64,000 nucleotides of DNA. It comes from JBBIPZ01 sp037442505 [NCBI: Deltaproteobacteria bacterium] (GTDB taxonomy: Bacteria > CALINM01). Shown here piece by piece: positions 1 to 9,746 of this stretch. Location: NCBI GenBank assembly GCA_037442505.1, contig JBBIPZ010000007.1, positions 2,984 to 66,983 of the forward strand, in the 5' to 3' direction. The translations under genes were made by a program, and so were the position numbers. Position 1 is the stretch's first letter. Every line of letters starts with the position of its first letter. The notes under the pieces are model-generated. The model was not told the DNA's origin. It searched no databases and saw only the letters and a list, made by a program, of their open reading frames with translations.

Positions 1-558
1 TCCTTGGAAGAACTGCTTAAGGTATTAAAGGCAAGGCTTATTCTTAGTAGGAATAGTATTTATTACGCACTGGATTTTAATAAAAATGATTTTCGGCATA
101 TATGTGACGAAGTCCTGAAAATGGATGCAAACACCCAGCGGAAGGGAGAAGGTATCTATTATTGGGGCAATGAAGAAGAAAAACATTTTAACGAAATACT
201 TTCCTTATTGTTGAAAGACGTCGTAACTAACTCAAGAAGGCGTGGAGTTTTTTATGCAGGTGTTTTTGATGGCAAAAATGTAACCTTCATAGACGAAAAA
301 AGTGACTTTTCTGATCTTAACACGAAAATTTATCTCTTTTTTAATGAGAACAAAAATGCCTTTGAACTTCCTGGTATCGTTAGTGTTGGGGCAAAAGATA
401 AGGTAGATAATACAAAATTCTTGCTCTACATGAATGAACACTACTCCTTTATGTGTATTTCCAAAGATGGCAAATACTTTGAAAGTAGCGACACACTGCT
501 TATTGATGCATTGATAAATAAGATACAGATAGAATACTACTTACAGTGGCAGTTATAA
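1..558 (+). CDS. Hypothetical protein, 5' end probably outside the window
   Basis: The reading frame is open from base 1; a TTG at 4 could start it, but no ribosome binding site can be judged because the upstream DNA is missing, so the gene is treated as possibly 5'-truncated. About 184 residues are visible. It looks soluble: mixed alpha/beta, rich in Lys/Asp/Phe, with no signal peptide or membrane segment and no motif I recognise. It ends 1 nt before the ATG of the PATAN/receiver gene, so the two are very likely co-transcribed and perhaps translationally coupled. That suggests a role in the same signalling or motility context, but no function can be assigned. Confidence 0.6.
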   Translation, partial: SLEELLKVLKARLILSRNSIYYALDFNKNDFRHICDEVLKMDANTQRKGEGIYYWGNEEEKHFNEILSLLLKDVVTNSRRRGVFYAGVFDGKNVTFIDEKSDFSDLNTKIYLFFNENKNAFELPGIVSVGAKDKVDNTKFLLYMNEHYSFMCISKDGKYFESSDTLLIDALINKIQIEYYLQWQL

Positions 559-559
559 G

Positions 560-1993
560 ATGGAAAAACTAAAAGTACTTGTTGCAGAAAACGATGAGAA
601 AAGTTTAGCAGGTATAAAAGAAGTACTTGACGAGCTGCATTACGAAATATTTTACGCTATGGATGGTGTGCAGGCATTACAGATTGCGTTGCAAAATCAG
701 CCTGCAATAATAATTATCTCGTTAGACCTTCCCTTAATTGATGGTGTTAAGTTAAGCCAGATAATCAGGACAAACCCGAAAACAGAGTCTATCCCGATAT
801 TTTATCTCAACGACAAGACTATACATCTTTCGCATTTTAGAAGGAATACAGATCATTTTATTATAAAGCCTTTTAATGTTGATGAACTGAAAAGGATTTT
901 AACTGCGGCAAGAAAAAAGATACTCAATACTACATACTTTAAAAAGGAAGACGAGTTCTCTGGCAATTTAAAGCAGATGCAGATGCCCGACTTGTTGCAG
1001 GTGCTCTCAATGAATCAAAAGACAGGCAATCTTTATGTTTATTCAGATACATCTAACAAGGAAAAGAAAGCGATCGTCTCTTTATATAAAGGCAGAATTA
1101 TCAATGCGTCGCTACCAAAAATATCTGGTTTAAAGGCAATGTATAGAGTACTCGCAATCAAAGACGGTTATTTTTGTTTTGTGCCAAGCGAACCAGAACT
1201 TCCTCATGTTATTTCCGAATCTGCTGACAGCCTTATAATGGAAGGATTAAGACAAAACGATGAAATGCAGGAAATCAGAAAGAAGTTAGGTGGGGGAAAA
1301 CTTAAAATTTATCTCAATGTAAGTTTGGAAAAACTACCACAGGGATTAAGACCCAAGACGCTTGAAGTAATCTCTGCCATAGATGTATTTCCCGATTTAA
1401 ACGAGTTGATTGATAATGTGAGTGTGCTTGATTATGAAGTTTTAAAAATAATACAGGGGTTAAAGGAAAAGAATGTTATCAGAATTGAGGAAGTGTCTGA
1501 TGCTCTCCCAACAAATAACATTACGTTTTCTGCAGACCTTTTACTTGAACTTAAGAAGGCAATAAATAAGAGATATTATGGATTGCAGCCACCGTATAAT
1601 CTCGTAATGCCAGTATTTATAGAGGGTTATAACACGGAGCCTTTTCTTAAAAATTTGATAAAGTTTAATTTTACTCCCTATAAAAAGGATATGCTATCTC
1701 TCAGGCAAAAAGAAAAAAATATAGGGTTTTTAGGTATGCTTAAGCTTGTAGATAGTCTAAATGTTATCCTTGTGTATTTTAATAATTTTGTGCCGTTTAA
1801 ACCTTTTTTTAATGCGTATCTTTCTCGCTGTTTAGGGGCGCTAATTGTTGGGGAAAAGGACAGATTTAACTATGTAGTCAATTTTTTTGGTAAAAAAACC
1901 GCGTTTATCGCTTTAAAAGATTTATATAATTTTGAGGTTTTAAAAAAGGCTATAGAAAAGATTTTTGAAAATTTTATTAAGGAGAATATATGA
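560..1993 (+). CDS. Receiver-like + PATAN (DUF4388) regulatory protein
   Basis: This 477-residue cytoplasmic protein starts with a CheY-like domain (about residues 4-118), followed by a DUF4388/PATAN domain (about 132-235) and a long C-terminal part of unclear family. PATAN proteins occur in bacterial signalling and motility regulators. The receiver looks degenerate. By alignment to the D-x-x-x-P pattern, the phospho-acceptor position is Ser54 (in SLDLPLIDG) and the usual Thr position is Asn, although the Lys of the IIKPF motif is kept. This suggests a phosphorylation-independent protein-protein interaction module, as in FrzS-type pseudo-receivers. The start overlaps nothing, and the stop overlaps the next gene by 4 nt (ATGA), indicating an operon with the PHP gene. 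A second PATAN protein lies in the biotin operon at 22443. Confidence 0.8.
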   Translation: MEKLKVLVAENDEKSLAGIKEVLDELHYEIFYAMDGVQALQIALQNQPAIIIISLDLPLIDGVKLSQIIRTNPKTESIPIFYLNDKTIHLSHFRRNTDHFIIKPFNVDELKRILTAARKKILNTTYFKKEDEFSGNLKQMQMPDLLQVLSMNQKTGNLYVYSDTSNKEKKAIVSLYKGRIINASLPKISGLKAMYRVLAIKDGYFCFVPSEPELPHVISESADSLIMEGLRQNDEMQEIRKKLGGGKLKIYLNVSLEKLPQGLRPKTLEVISAIDVFPDLNELIDNVSVLDYEVLKIIQGLKEKNVIRIEEVSDALPTNNITFSADLLLELKKAINKRYYGLQPPYNLVMPVFIEGYNTEPFLKNLIKFNFTPYKKDMLSLRQKEKNIGFLGMLKLVDSLNVILVYFNNFVPFKPFFNAYLSRCLGALIVGEKDRFNYVVNFFGKKTAFIALKDLYNFEVLKKAIEKIFENFIKENI

Positions 1994-2640
1994 TAGATTT
2001 GCACACTCATACGATATTTAGTGATGGAGAACTAATACCTTACGAATTAGTGCGTAGAGCTGAGGAAAAAGGGTACAAAGTCATAGCACTGACAGACCAT
2101 ATCGACTTTTCAAACATGGATTTTGTGATACCCAGAATTGTCTTAGTTGCAGCAAAGATTAACAAAGAAAACAGAAAGATAAAAGTGATTCCCGGCTGTG
2201 AGTTGACCCATATTCACCCTGATTCGTTTGCTGAAGCTGTAAAAAAGGCAAGGAAGTTGGGTGCAAAAATCGTTGTGGCACATGGAGAAACACCTGTTGA
2301 ACCGGTGGCTAAAGGGACGAACATTGCCGCAATAAAAGCTGGTGTTGATATTATTGCTCATCCCGGACTTATTACAGAAGAAGAGGCAAGGTTAGCGGTA
2401 AAAAAGGGAGTTTTTTTAGAGATTACAGCAAGAGGTGGTCATAATATAACTAACGGATATGTTGTAAAATTGGGTTTGGCGACTAAAGCAAACTTTGTAA
2501 TTAATACTGATGCACATGCACCTAAAGACCTTATTAGTAAAGAATTTGCAATGATTGTGGCGCTTGGAGCTGGATTAAGCAAGAAACAGTTTGAAAAAAA
2601 CTATGAAAGGTTAGGTAACTGGTTATCGTCTATCGTATAG
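1990..2640 (+). CDS. PHP-domain phosphoesterase, histidinol phosphatase type
   Basis: This 216-residue protein opens with the PHP metal-binding motif DLHTHTIFSDG (His5, His7) and has later motifs ALTDHID, GCELTHIHP, AHGE, IAHPG and NTDAHAP, which together supply the His/Asp/Glu ligands of the multinuclear metal site in PHP hydrolases of the YcdX/histidinol-phosphatase-like group. The full domain is present at normal length. No other his genes are near, so a dedicated histidine role is unlikely to be settled from context; a general phosphoesterase is equally possible. The ATG overlaps the stop of the PATAN gene (ATGA), so translation is probably coupled. Confidence 0.85.
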   Translation: MIDLHTHTIFSDGELIPYELVRRAEEKGYKVIALTDHIDFSNMDFVIPRIVLVAAKINKENRKIKVIPGCELTHIHPDSFAEAVKKARKLGAKIVVAHGETPVEPVAKGTNIAAIKAGVDIIAHPGLITEEEARLAVKKGVFLEITARGGHNITNGYVVKLGLATKANFVINTDAHAPKDLISKEFAMIVALGAGLSKKQFEKNYERLGNWLSSIV

Positions 2641-3230
2641 AAGATAAAATAATCCCTGACTTTATATTTCACTTTTTTTCATCAAGATTTGTTGCAAACT
2701 TTCTTGGATTTTATATACCAAATCTGTGTGATATCAGGGAGTATTTACTTGAAAATCTTGAAGATGTAGAGCCGGGATTTTTAAAGGTAGCATTTGCTCA
2801 GTTTGATGAAAATGTTGTTTTGCAAGGTTTTGATGACAGGGTAACGCTTGATAACCTGTATACGTTTTTACGGTATCTTTTTAAACATTACTCAAAAATA
2901 AGGCGCTTCTTTGAGGATAAAGGTGAAACATTTTTTATCGAAATTCACTTTCAGTTACCATTTATTCACAAAAGTATTCTTAAAAGTGAACAGAAAAAGG
3001 CCTTGTTTGCACAAAATAAGGTCAGGTTTTATAATACATATCGACAAAATTTAAGGGGCATCCTTTTAATTACTAAAGATGAAAACGAAGCGAAATTATT
3101 ACAACCTAAAGACCACATATTATTAAATATCCCTGCAAACTCAAAAGAGTTAAATCTTTGTCTGGCATATCCCATCCCATTAAAAGTTTATTGGAACAAA
3201 GTTCTAGACGAATTTAAACACTTTTTTTAA
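2619..3230 (+). CDS. Conserved-looking hypothetical protein with probable CTG start
   Basis: An ATG/TTG-only start would begin at 2820, but the frame is open and looks coding back to an in-frame stop at 2616. The stretch 2640-2820 encodes a plausible sequence (motifs DFIFHFFSSRF, FLGFYIPNLCDIREYL). The only start-like codon with a Shine-Dalgarno is CTG at 2619, preceded by AAAGGTTAGG at 2606-2615, giving about 203 residues and a 22-nt overlap with the PHP gene. No domain is recognised; the protein is basic and aromatic with no signal peptide. It probably ends the operon that starts at the left edge. The CTG start is inference; the upstream coding extension itself is clear. Confidence 0.6.
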   Translation: MVIVYRIEDKIIPDFIFHFFSSRFVANFLGFYIPNLCDIREYLLENLEDVEPGFLKVAFAQFDENVVLQGFDDRVTLDNLYTFLRYLFKHYSKIRRFFEDKGETFFIEIHFQLPFIHKSILKSEQKKALFAQNKVRFYNTYRQNLRGILLITKDENEAKLLQPKDHILLNIPANSKELNLCLAYPIPLKVYWNKVLDEFKHFF

Positions 3231-3286
3231 TTCCTCTTGCAAAACACATTTATAATGCTTATTCATATTTTTGAGGAGGAAAAGTT

Positions 3287-5881
3287 ATGATAGACTTTGA
3301 AAAATTTACTTACAAGGCTCAGGAGGCGGTTCAGTCTGCTTACATTTTAGCTCAAAACAAGCAAAATCAGGCAATAGAGCCTGAGCATCTTTTGTTGACA
3401 CTGTTTTCAGATGCGAATTCTGTGCCTTCACAGGTAGTTGGCAAAATAGGGGGCCAGTTAAAAGGCTTAACTAACAGGTTAGAGAGTTTGATCGACAGGT
3501 TACCTAAGGTTACAGGTGGAAAAAGCTTCATCTCTCCAAACTTAGAAAAGTTATTGACTGAAGCCTGGAATGCAAAAGATGCGTTAAAAGATATGTATGT
3601 AAGCACTGAACATCTCTTGCTTGGTGCCACGCACTCAGAACTAAAAATATCAAATATTCTTAAAGAGTTTGGTATTACAAAAGATGCGATACTTTCTGTT
3701 CTTCAAGAAATACGGGGGAGTCAGACCGTTACAGATCAGAATCCTGAAGACAAATATCAGGCTATCAATAAATACGGTAAAGACCTGACGGAACTTGCCA
3801 GGAAGGGCAAACTCGATCCTGTGATTGGCAGAGATGAAGAGATAAGGCGAGTTATACAGGTGCTATCAAGGCGAACAAAAAATAATCCTGTATTAATCGG
3901 AGATCCAGGTGTTGGTAAGACAGCAATAGTGGAAGGACTTGCGCAGAGAATTGTGTCGGGTGATGTCCCCGAGATGTTGAAAAACAAAAAAGTAGTGGCA
4001 CTTGATATGGGCTCTCTCATTGCAGGCACAAAGTATAGAGGAGAGTTTGAAGACAGATTTAAGGCGCTACTAAAAGAAGTTGTCCAGTCTGAAGGCAAGA
4101 TAATTCTCTTTATTGATGAGCTTCATACAATTGTAGGGGCTGGGGCTGCAGAAGGTGCACTGGATGCAGGTAATATGATAAAGCCCGCTCTTGCGAGAGG
4201 CGAACTGCACTGTATCGGTGCAACTACTATTGACGAATACAGAAAATATATCGAAAAAGATGCCGCTTTAGAAAGACGTTTTCAACCAGTGATGGTGGAA
4301 GAACCATCAGTAGAAGATACTGTTTCGATTTTAAGGGGATTAAAGGAAAAATACGAAGTTCATCATGGTGTAAGAATCAAAGACAGTGCGATTGTGGCTG
4401 CTTCATATCTGTCAAATAGATATATTACTGGTAGGTTTTTGCCTGATAAGGCTATCGATTTAGTCGATGAAGCTGCTTCGCGTCTTCGTATAGAAATAGA
4501 CAGCGTGCCTACAGAGATAGACGAAGTACAGAGAAAACTTATACAGCTCGAAATTGAAAGACAGGCGTTAAAACGTGAAAGTGATGAAGCTTCTTTAGAA
4601 AAGCTGACAGAAGTTGAAAAGGAAATAGCAGAACTGAAAGAAAAACTTAACGGTCTCAAGTTTAGCTGGGAAAAAGAAAAGGGTAAGATTACCGAAATAA
4701 GGTTGTTGAAAGAAGAGATTGAAAAGATGAAGCTTGAAGAAGCCGAAGCTTTAAGAAAAGGTGATTTGAATAAGGCATCCGAAATTAAGTATGGCAAATT
4801 GCTAAATTTACAGAAAAAACTTGCCGAGAAAAATCAGGAACTTAAAGATATACAAAATAACAGACAGATGTTGAAAGAAGAAGTGGACGAAGAAGATATC
4901 GCCAAAATTGTCTCTAAGTGGACAGGGGTACCCGTTTCGAAACTTTTAGAAGGAGAGCGTGAAAAACTGATAAAAATGGAAGAAATGCTTAGTTTAAGGG
5001 TAGTAGGCCAGAAAGAGGCTATAGAGGCGGTTGCTAATGCTGTAAGAAGAAGCAGGGCAGGGTTGCAGGATCCTAATAGGCCTATTGGTTCTTTTCTTTT
5101 CTTAGGACCTACTGGTGTAGGTAAAACGGAACTTGCAAAGGCGTTAGCTGAATTTCTCTTTGATGATGAAAAGGCTATAATAAGGGTCGACATGTCAGAG
5201 TATATGGAGAAACATACGGTTTCAAGGCTAATAGGTGCCCCTCCCGGATATGTTGGTTATGAAGAAGGTGGATATCTTACAGAGGCGGTAAGAAGGAGAC
5301 CTTATTCTGTTATTCTACTTGACGAAATAGAAAAGGCACACAGTGATGTGTTTAACATCTTACTTCAGGTACTTGATGATGGGAGGCTAACAGACAATAA
5401 GGGCAAAACTGCCGATTTTAGAAACACATTAATAATAATGACTTCCAATTTAGGTAGTCAATACATTCTTGATGAATCCTTAAGTTACGAAGAGATGAAA
5501 GATAAGACCACAGGCTTACTTAAAAGCTATCTAAAGCCAGAATTCTTAAACAGGTTGGATGAAATTATAATATTCCATCGCTTGAGTGAAGAACATATAA
5601 AGATGATAGTTGATATTCAGCTAAAGTATATAAAGAAATTGCTGGCTGATAAAAATATTAGTATTACTCTTGATGATAAGGCTAAACAGTATCTGGCAAG
5701 AGAAGGTTTTGATCCTGCATTTGGTGCCAGACCTTTAAAGAGGCTGATTCAAAAAGAGATACAGAATAAGTTAGCATCTTTGATATTGCAGGGAGAAATT
5801 AAAGAAGGTGATGAGGTAACTATCAGTTATAACGATGCTTTGACAGAGTTGGAATTTAAATGTATTAAACGACAAAACTGA
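3287..5881 (+). CDS. clpB: ATP-dependent disaggregase ClpB
   Basis: ClpB is a hexameric AAA+ chaperone that, with DnaK, threads proteins out of aggregates. The 864 residues match the usual length. They comprise an N domain (1-145), NBD1 with Walker A GDPGVGKT near residue 205 and Walker B ILFIDE, the coiled-coil middle domain (about 395-525) that separates ClpB from ClpA/ClpC, NBD2 with GPTGVGKT near 607 and VILLDE, and a C-terminal D2-small domain. No ClpP-binding loop was noted. The ATG follows a strong GAGGAGG. A TATAAT hexamer at 3251-3256 may be its -10, but no good -35 or heat-shock sigma site is seen. The gene is monocistronic, closed by the hairpin at 5958. Confidence 0.97.
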   Translation: MIDFEKFTYKAQEAVQSAYILAQNKQNQAIEPEHLLLTLFSDANSVPSQVVGKIGGQLKGLTNRLESLIDRLPKVTGGKSFISPNLEKLLTEAWNAKDALKDMYVSTEHLLLGATHSELKISNILKEFGITKDAILSVLQEIRGSQTVTDQNPEDKYQAINKYGKDLTELARKGKLDPVIGRDEEIRRVIQVLSRRTKNNPVLIGDPGVGKTAIVEGLAQRIVSGDVPEMLKNKKVVALDMGSLIAGTKYRGEFEDRFKALLKEVVQSEGKIILFIDELHTIVGAGAAEGALDAGNMIKPALARGELHCIGATTIDEYRKYIEKDAALERRFQPVMVEEPSVEDTVSILRGLKEKYEVHHGVRIKDSAIVAASYLSNRYITGRFLPDKAIDLVDEAASRLRIEIDSVPTEIDEVQRKLIQLEIERQALKRESDEASLEKLTEVEKEIAELKEKLNGLKFSWEKEKGKITEIRLLKEEIEKMKLEEAEALRKGDLNKASEIKYGKLLNLQKKLAEKNQELKDIQNNRQMLKEEVDEEDIAKIVSKWTGVPVSKLLEGEREKLIKMEEMLSLRVVGQKEAIEAVANAVRRSRAGLQDPNRPIGSFLFLGPTGVGKTELAKALAEFLFDDEKAIIRVDMSEYMEKHTVSRLIGAPPGYVGYEEGGYLTEAVRRRPYSVILLDEIEKAHSDVFNILLQVLDDGRLTDNKGKTADFRNTLIIMTSNLGSQYILDESLSYEEMKDKTTGLLKSYLKPEFLNRLDEIIIFHRLSEEHIKMIVDIQLKYIKKLLADKNISITLDDKAKQYLAREGFDPAFGARPLKRLIQKEIQNKLASLILQGEIKEGDEVTISYNDALTELEFKCIKRQN

Positions 5882-5957
5882 TGATAGTGGCAAGTTCACA
5901 TCGCCAGACCATTGGTGTTTAATTTATAAATTTTTAAAATCATTTAAAATGATTTTG

Positions 5958-5994
5958 AAAGCCTTTGCAAGGTTTTGCAAAGGCTTTATTTTTA
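5958..5994 (+). terminator. Rho-independent terminator after clpB, probably bidirectional
   Basis: A perfect 13-bp inverted repeat (AAAGCCTTTGCAA / TTGCAAAGGCTTT, 5958-5970 with 5975-5987) with a 4-nt loop is followed by a T-rich tract. It lies between the convergent clpB and cysE ends. A weaker AT-only palindrome precedes it at about 5936-5956. Confidence 0.9.
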
Positions 5995-6684
5995 TTCTTT
6001 TTTGCCAGGTTCAGTTCTATCGAATGAACAGGTTGTAAACTCTTTGTGTTCCTTGGTGAGTTCTATAAGTCTTGTCTCTATGTCTCTAAGTTGATCCATC
6101 AGGCATTGCAGCACCTGTGCCTCTGGATCTGGCAACTTCTCGTCAACTTTAACACGAGCTTTTCCGCGATATGTAATTCTACCTGGCACACCAACCACAG
6201 TTGAATCATCTGGAACATCTTTAACAACAACAGAGCCCGAACCAATCAGGCAGTTGTTCCCAATCACTATTGGTCCTAAAACTTTTGCGCCCGCGCCTAT
6301 AACCACATTATTACCAATGGTAGGATGTCTTTTACCCTTTTTCCATGATGTACCACCTAAAGTTACCCCATGATAAAGTGTGACGTCGTCGCCTACTTCT
6401 GCTGTTTCTCCAATCACCACACCCATACCGTGATCAATGAAAAACCTTTTGCCAATCTTTGCTCCGGGATGTATCTCAATTCCTGTTAGAAATCGAGCGA
6501 TGTGAGAGAGAAATCTTGCTAAAAGTCTGAAATTTTTTCCCCACAAATAGTGGTTAACTCTATGAAAAAGTAGTGCGTGAAAGCCCGGGTAACATAGAAT
6601 AATCTCAATTACACTTCTTGCAGCCGGGTCTCTTTCAAAAACCGAGTTGATGTCCTCTTTAATAGTTTTCAAAAATTTGAACAT
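5992..6684 (-). CDS. cysE: Serine O-acetyltransferase CysE
   Basis: CysE transfers acetyl from acetyl-CoA to L-serine to make O-acetylserine, the acceptor for sulfide in cysteine synthesis. The 230-residue protein has the alpha-helical N-terminal region (about 1-70) and the left-handed beta-helix of hexapeptide repeats (about 71-190), with signature motifs [23 protein letters not shown] and VVGVPGR. The C-terminal extension after about 195 is acidic/basic and variable in the family. It follows the heme-motif histidine kinase by 8 nt on the same strand and has no Shine-Dalgarno, so it is presumably co-transcribed with the kinase gene. No other cysteine genes are in the window. Confidence 0.95.
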   Translation of the reverse strand: MFKFLKTIKEDINSVFERDPAARSVIEIILCYPGFHALLFHRVNHYLWGKNFRLLARFLSHIARFLTGIEIHPGAKIGKRFFIDHGMGVVIGETAEVGDDVTLYHGVTLGGTSWKKGKRHPTIGNNVVIGAGAKVLGPIVIGNNCLIGSGSVVVKDVPDDSTVVGVPGRITYRGKARVKVDEKLPDPEAQVLQCLMDQLRDIETRLIELTKEHKEFTTCSFDRTEPGKKE

Positions 6685-6692
6685 AATATTAG

Positions 6693-8333
6693 CTAAAATT
6701 TGATTGGGAAAATTATCCCAACCTCCGTTCCAATATCTTTTTTACTTTTATAATACACCTTTGCGTTATGAAATACAACCACACGTTTAAGAATATTCAA
6801 GCCAAGAGTAATAAAATCACCTTTCAGGTTAGTTTCAAAATTGTCTTTTGTTAGATAATTATTTATAGCATTAAGGACATTTTGTGGCATTCCACTGCCA
6901 GTATCTATAATACGTAAAACAGCATTTTTATCTTCCATTGATAGAACTAACATAATTTCGCCTTTATCAGGTGTGTATTTAATTGCGTTCCTTATAAGAT
7001 GGAGAAAAGTTTGTGAAAGCATCAACTGTTCCCCTTTTATTACTATCGAAAAATTGGGTATATTCAGGTTAACTTTAATTTTCTTTTCGTCCAGCTCTTT
7101 TTCCACACGGCCGATAATGTTTTTAATAAGGTAAGTAAGGTCAATATCTCTTAGCATATAACGATCTTTTTCAAGGTTTAGACGTGCTAAAAATATTAAA
7201 TCTTCGATAGTATTGTAAAGTTTTTCGGCACAAGTAAGCATTATGTCTATGCTCTGCTCTTGAAGAGGGGTTAGCTCTCCTAACTCCTTGTTTTTAAAAA
7301 GCTTTAGATAGCCAAACAGCGGTGTCAATGGGGTCTTAAATTCATGTGAGATACTTTGTAAAAAGTTACTTTTCATTCTATCCAGATCCTTTAGTTCTTC
7401 ATAAGCCTTTTCAAGCTGTCTCGTTTTTTCTTCCACGCGCTTTTCTAAATCTCTTTTTGTATCTTCCAGCTCAGCTGTTAATAACTCTAACTGCTGATTA
7501 GAAGCCTGCAGTTCTTCGTTCATTCCTTTTATTTCTTCAAATTGTTGCTCCAATTCCTGTTCGTTTTCTTGTAACTTTTTAAGTGTTTCACTTATTATCT
7601 CGCCCAACATTCGCATTTCGCTACTCTTAAAGTCTCTAACTTCTACGTCATCAATGATGTTATTTTCCTCATAGTCTTTGCAAAGCCTGGATAGTTTAAA
7701 AAAGTCTTTCAAAAAGTTTTTATATAGTATGGTGGCAATAGTTATAATAAAAATTAAGGCTACCAATGAATAAAATGAATAAAACAGAGGAAATATTGTA
7801 ACTTTTTTGAGTAAATTATCGTGATAACTGCTTTCCATTCTTTTTAATGCATCCCGCACCGTTTGTGATAAACGCTCATAGTCAATTTTCTCATTCAGTA
7901 TCTCCTGCGCTTTTGTTTCGTCATAAAGGTATTGAAAACTTAGCTTTAAAATATTATCGTTTTTAATCAGCATCTTTTCTAATGTTTCACTTAAAGTTTT
8001 TATGTTTGAGTCGCCTCTTTTATGACAATCGATACATCCATAATATTCAAATTTTTCATTAAAAACATTACGCATGTCTTCGATTTTTTTTCGAACATCA
8101 TCAAGATTCAATTCAACGGGAGTCTTCGATAACAATTTTTTCTGTATGAAAAGAGAATTTACCTGTCTATCTATAATTATTGTGAGCTGATACAGTTGTT
8201 CTTCAAGCAACAGCAAGTCTTCATGTATTTTTAAAAATGATCTTGTTTCCTTGTAAAGTTTTATAGAAAAGAAAACACCTGATAAAAAGAAAATACAGCA
8301 AAAAAACGTAACCCACAGAAAAGATTTCTTCAT
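6693..8333 (-). CDS. Membrane sensor histidine kinase with periplasmic CXXCH heme motif
   Basis: This 546-residue kinase has TM1 (about 6-25), a periplasmic helical domain containing C100-I-D-C103-H104 (a c-type heme attachment motif), TM2 (about 180-205), a long coiled coil (250-320), a HisKA domain with His330 in SHEFKTPL, and a HATPase_c domain with N box RNAIKYTP and G1 box DTGSGMP. A covalent periplasmic heme in a sensor kinase points to redox, O2/NO or quinone sensing; this is inference from the motif. No HAMP is clear and no response regulator is adjacent. TATAAT sits 8 nt before the ATG with no Shine-Dalgarno, implying a leaderless mRNA. cysE follows directly. Confidence 0.88.
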   Translation of the reverse strand: MKKSFLWVTFFCCIFFLSGVFFSIKLYKETRSFLKIHEDLLLLEEQLYQLTIIIDRQVNSLFIQKKLLSKTPVELNLDDVRKKIEDMRNVFNEKFEYYGCIDCHKRGDSNIKTLSETLEKMLIKNDNILKLSFQYLYDETKAQEILNEKIDYERLSQTVRDALKRMESSYHDNLLKKVTIFPLFYSFYSLVALIFIITIATILYKNFLKDFFKLSRLCKDYEENNIIDDVEVRDFKSSEMRMLGEIISETLKKLQENEQELEQQFEEIKGMNEELQASNQQLELLTAELEDTKRDLEKRVEEKTRQLEKAYEELKDLDRMKSNFLQSISHEFKTPLTPLFGYLKLFKNKELGELTPLQEQSIDIMLTCAEKLYNTIEDLIFLARLNLEKDRYMLRDIDLTYLIKNIIGRVEKELDEKKIKVNLNIPNFSIVIKGEQLMLSQTFLHLIRNAIKYTPDKGEIMLVLSMEDKNAVLRIIDTGSGMPQNVLNAINNYLTKDNFETNLKGDFITLGLNILKRVVVFHNAKVYYKSKKDIGTEVGIIFPIKF

Positions 8334-8341
8334 TTAGCGAT

Positions 8342-8370
8342 ATTATATCATTAATTATTAGAAAGGTTAA
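8342..8370 (-). promoter_or_regulatory. Sigma70-type promoter of the heme-motif kinase gene
   Basis: On the minus strand TTAACC (8370-8365), a 17-nt spacer and an extended -10 (TGA-TATAAT, 8347-8342) end 8 nt before the ATG at 8333. Transcription should start within 1-2 nt of the start codon. Confidence 0.6.
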
Positions 8371-8373
8371 AGA

Positions 8374-8400
8374 GAAAAAGGGCTTTTTCAAGCCCTTTTC
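8374..8400 (-). terminator. Terminator of the ion-transporter operon
   Basis: The inverted repeat AAGGGCTT...AAGCCCTT, with flanking A/T pairing, lies 6 nt beyond the transporter stop. Read on the minus strand it is followed by a T run, so it ends the 10586-8406 operon just before the kinase promoter. Confidence 0.85.
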
Positions 8401-8405
8401 AAATG

Positions 8406-9728
8406 TTATTTAAAAAACACGAAAGTTATCAAAATAAATAGAGGTATCAAAATACCGCAAGACCATGCCATATAGCCAAAAAATGAAGGCATTTTTATAT
8501 CATTTTCTTCACAGATTGCCTTTACCATAAAGTTAGGTCCATTGCCAATATAAGTATTTGCACCCATAAAAACCGCACCCACAGAGACAGCGCGTAAATA
8601 AATTTCCGGTATACCAATAATCAAATTATCAACAATGCCTTTATACTGCGCCACACTTTGGGCAGTAGTGGCAAAGACTAAATAAGTTGGTGCGTTGTCA
8701 AGAAAGCTTGATAGGATACCAGTAGCCCAGTAGAATTGCCATGGCTCTGTTACACCCAATTTACTTCCGTTAACTTGTAACATTTGCATAACAGGCACCA
8801 TAGTTACAAAAATGCCGAAAAAGAGAATTGCCACTTCAATAATTGGATGGTAGGTAAATGCATTTTCTTCTCTTAAAGCTACAGGTGTAAAATAAATTGA
8901 TGCTAATGCAGAGGCAATCATCATTGCTTCTCTTATAATGGGAGGAACGAAAAATGATACAATTACAATGAGTAAAAATAGAAAGTTGAGCTTACCCCTG
9001 ATCTCAAGTTTTTTTTCGGGCAGCTCACCTAACGTTTCGGCTAATTTAGTTCTGTCTTCCTTTTTGATGAAATGGTTATCTAACAGAAAAAATATAAAAA
9101 GAAGTATTCCCACTGCAAAAAGCCAGAAAATAACTAGTTTAAATGTCCAGAAAAAGGGAACTCCTCTTAAAAAACCAAGAAATAGTGGGGGATCTCCAAG
9201 TGGCGTTAATACTCCACCTATGTTAGATACCAAAAAAATAAAGAAAACACATAGGTGTACAATATGTTTACGCCATTTGTTGATACGTAAGATTGGACGT
9301 ATCAAAACCATGCTTGCACCTGTCGTTCCGATAAAACTGGCAAAAAAGGCTCCGATAAAAAGTAATAGCGTATTAATTTTAGGTGCACCGTTTGATCCTA
9401 TTCTAATAACTATACCACCAGAAATTATAAAGAGAGAGCCCAGTAAGATGATAAAGGATATATATTCACTTAAAGAGTGTATCAACAACATTTTTTCTTT
9501 TGAAATAATCAAAATAGCCGCTGGAATTGCAAGCAATAAAGAAACTAATCCGTAACGTTTACCCCACCACTCAGCGTTTATCAGGGGGAAAACTGCTATT
9601 GCGAGTAATAGAGCAACAAAGAAAATCCCGCTCCAGATAGGAAAATCAACATTATGAGCTTCTGAATGTTCCGAAGCAAAGGCAAGCACAGGAGTAAACA
9701 CACTAAATAATAAAAGCATCTTTTTCAT
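8406..9728 (-). CDS. Ion transporter superfamily permease (NhaD/CitM/ArsB type Na+:H+ antiporter-like)
   Basis: This 440-residue polytopic inner-membrane protein has a cleavable-looking N-terminal signal (residues 1-19, ending AFAS) and about 11-12 hydrophobic segments. Motifs such as GTTGASMVLIRP, SNIGGVLTPLGDPP and FLDNAPTYLVF are typical of NhaD/UIT3-type members of the ion transporter superfamily. Family members exchange Na+/H+ or carry organic anions; the exact substrate cannot be read from sequence. GGGGG before the ATG may serve as a weak Shine-Dalgarno. It lies 18 nt downstream of the cytidylate-kinase-like gene and shares its transcript, ending at the hairpin at 8374-8400. Confidence 0.8.
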   Translation of the reverse strand: MKKMLLLFSVFTPVLAFASEHSEAHNVDFPIWSGIFFVALLLAIAVFPLINAEWWGKRYGLVSLLLAIPAAILIISKEKMLLIHSLSEYISFIILLGSLFIISGGIVIRIGSNGAPKINTLLLFIGAFFASFIGTTGASMVLIRPILRINKWRKHIVHLCVFFIFLVSNIGGVLTPLGDPPLFLGFLRGVPFFWTFKLVIFWLFAVGILLFIFFLLDNHFIKKEDRTKLAETLGELPEKKLEIRGKLNFLFLLIVIVSFFVPPIIREAMMIASALASIYFTPVALREENAFTYHPIIEVAILFFGIFVTMVPVMQMLQVNGSKLGVTEPWQFYWATGILSSFLDNAPTYLVFATTAQSVAQYKGIVDNLIIGIPEIYLRAVSVGAVFMGANTYIGNGPNFMVKAICEENDIKMPSFFGYMAWSCGILIPLFILITFVFFK

Positions 9729-9746
9729 TTTTAGCCCCCAAAATTC

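Noticed and set aside
8938-9555. Long antisense ORF (205 codons) on the plus strand within the ion transporter gene.
   Set aside because: The minus-strand gene has clear family motifs; the antisense translation is a low-complexity shadow without an RBS.
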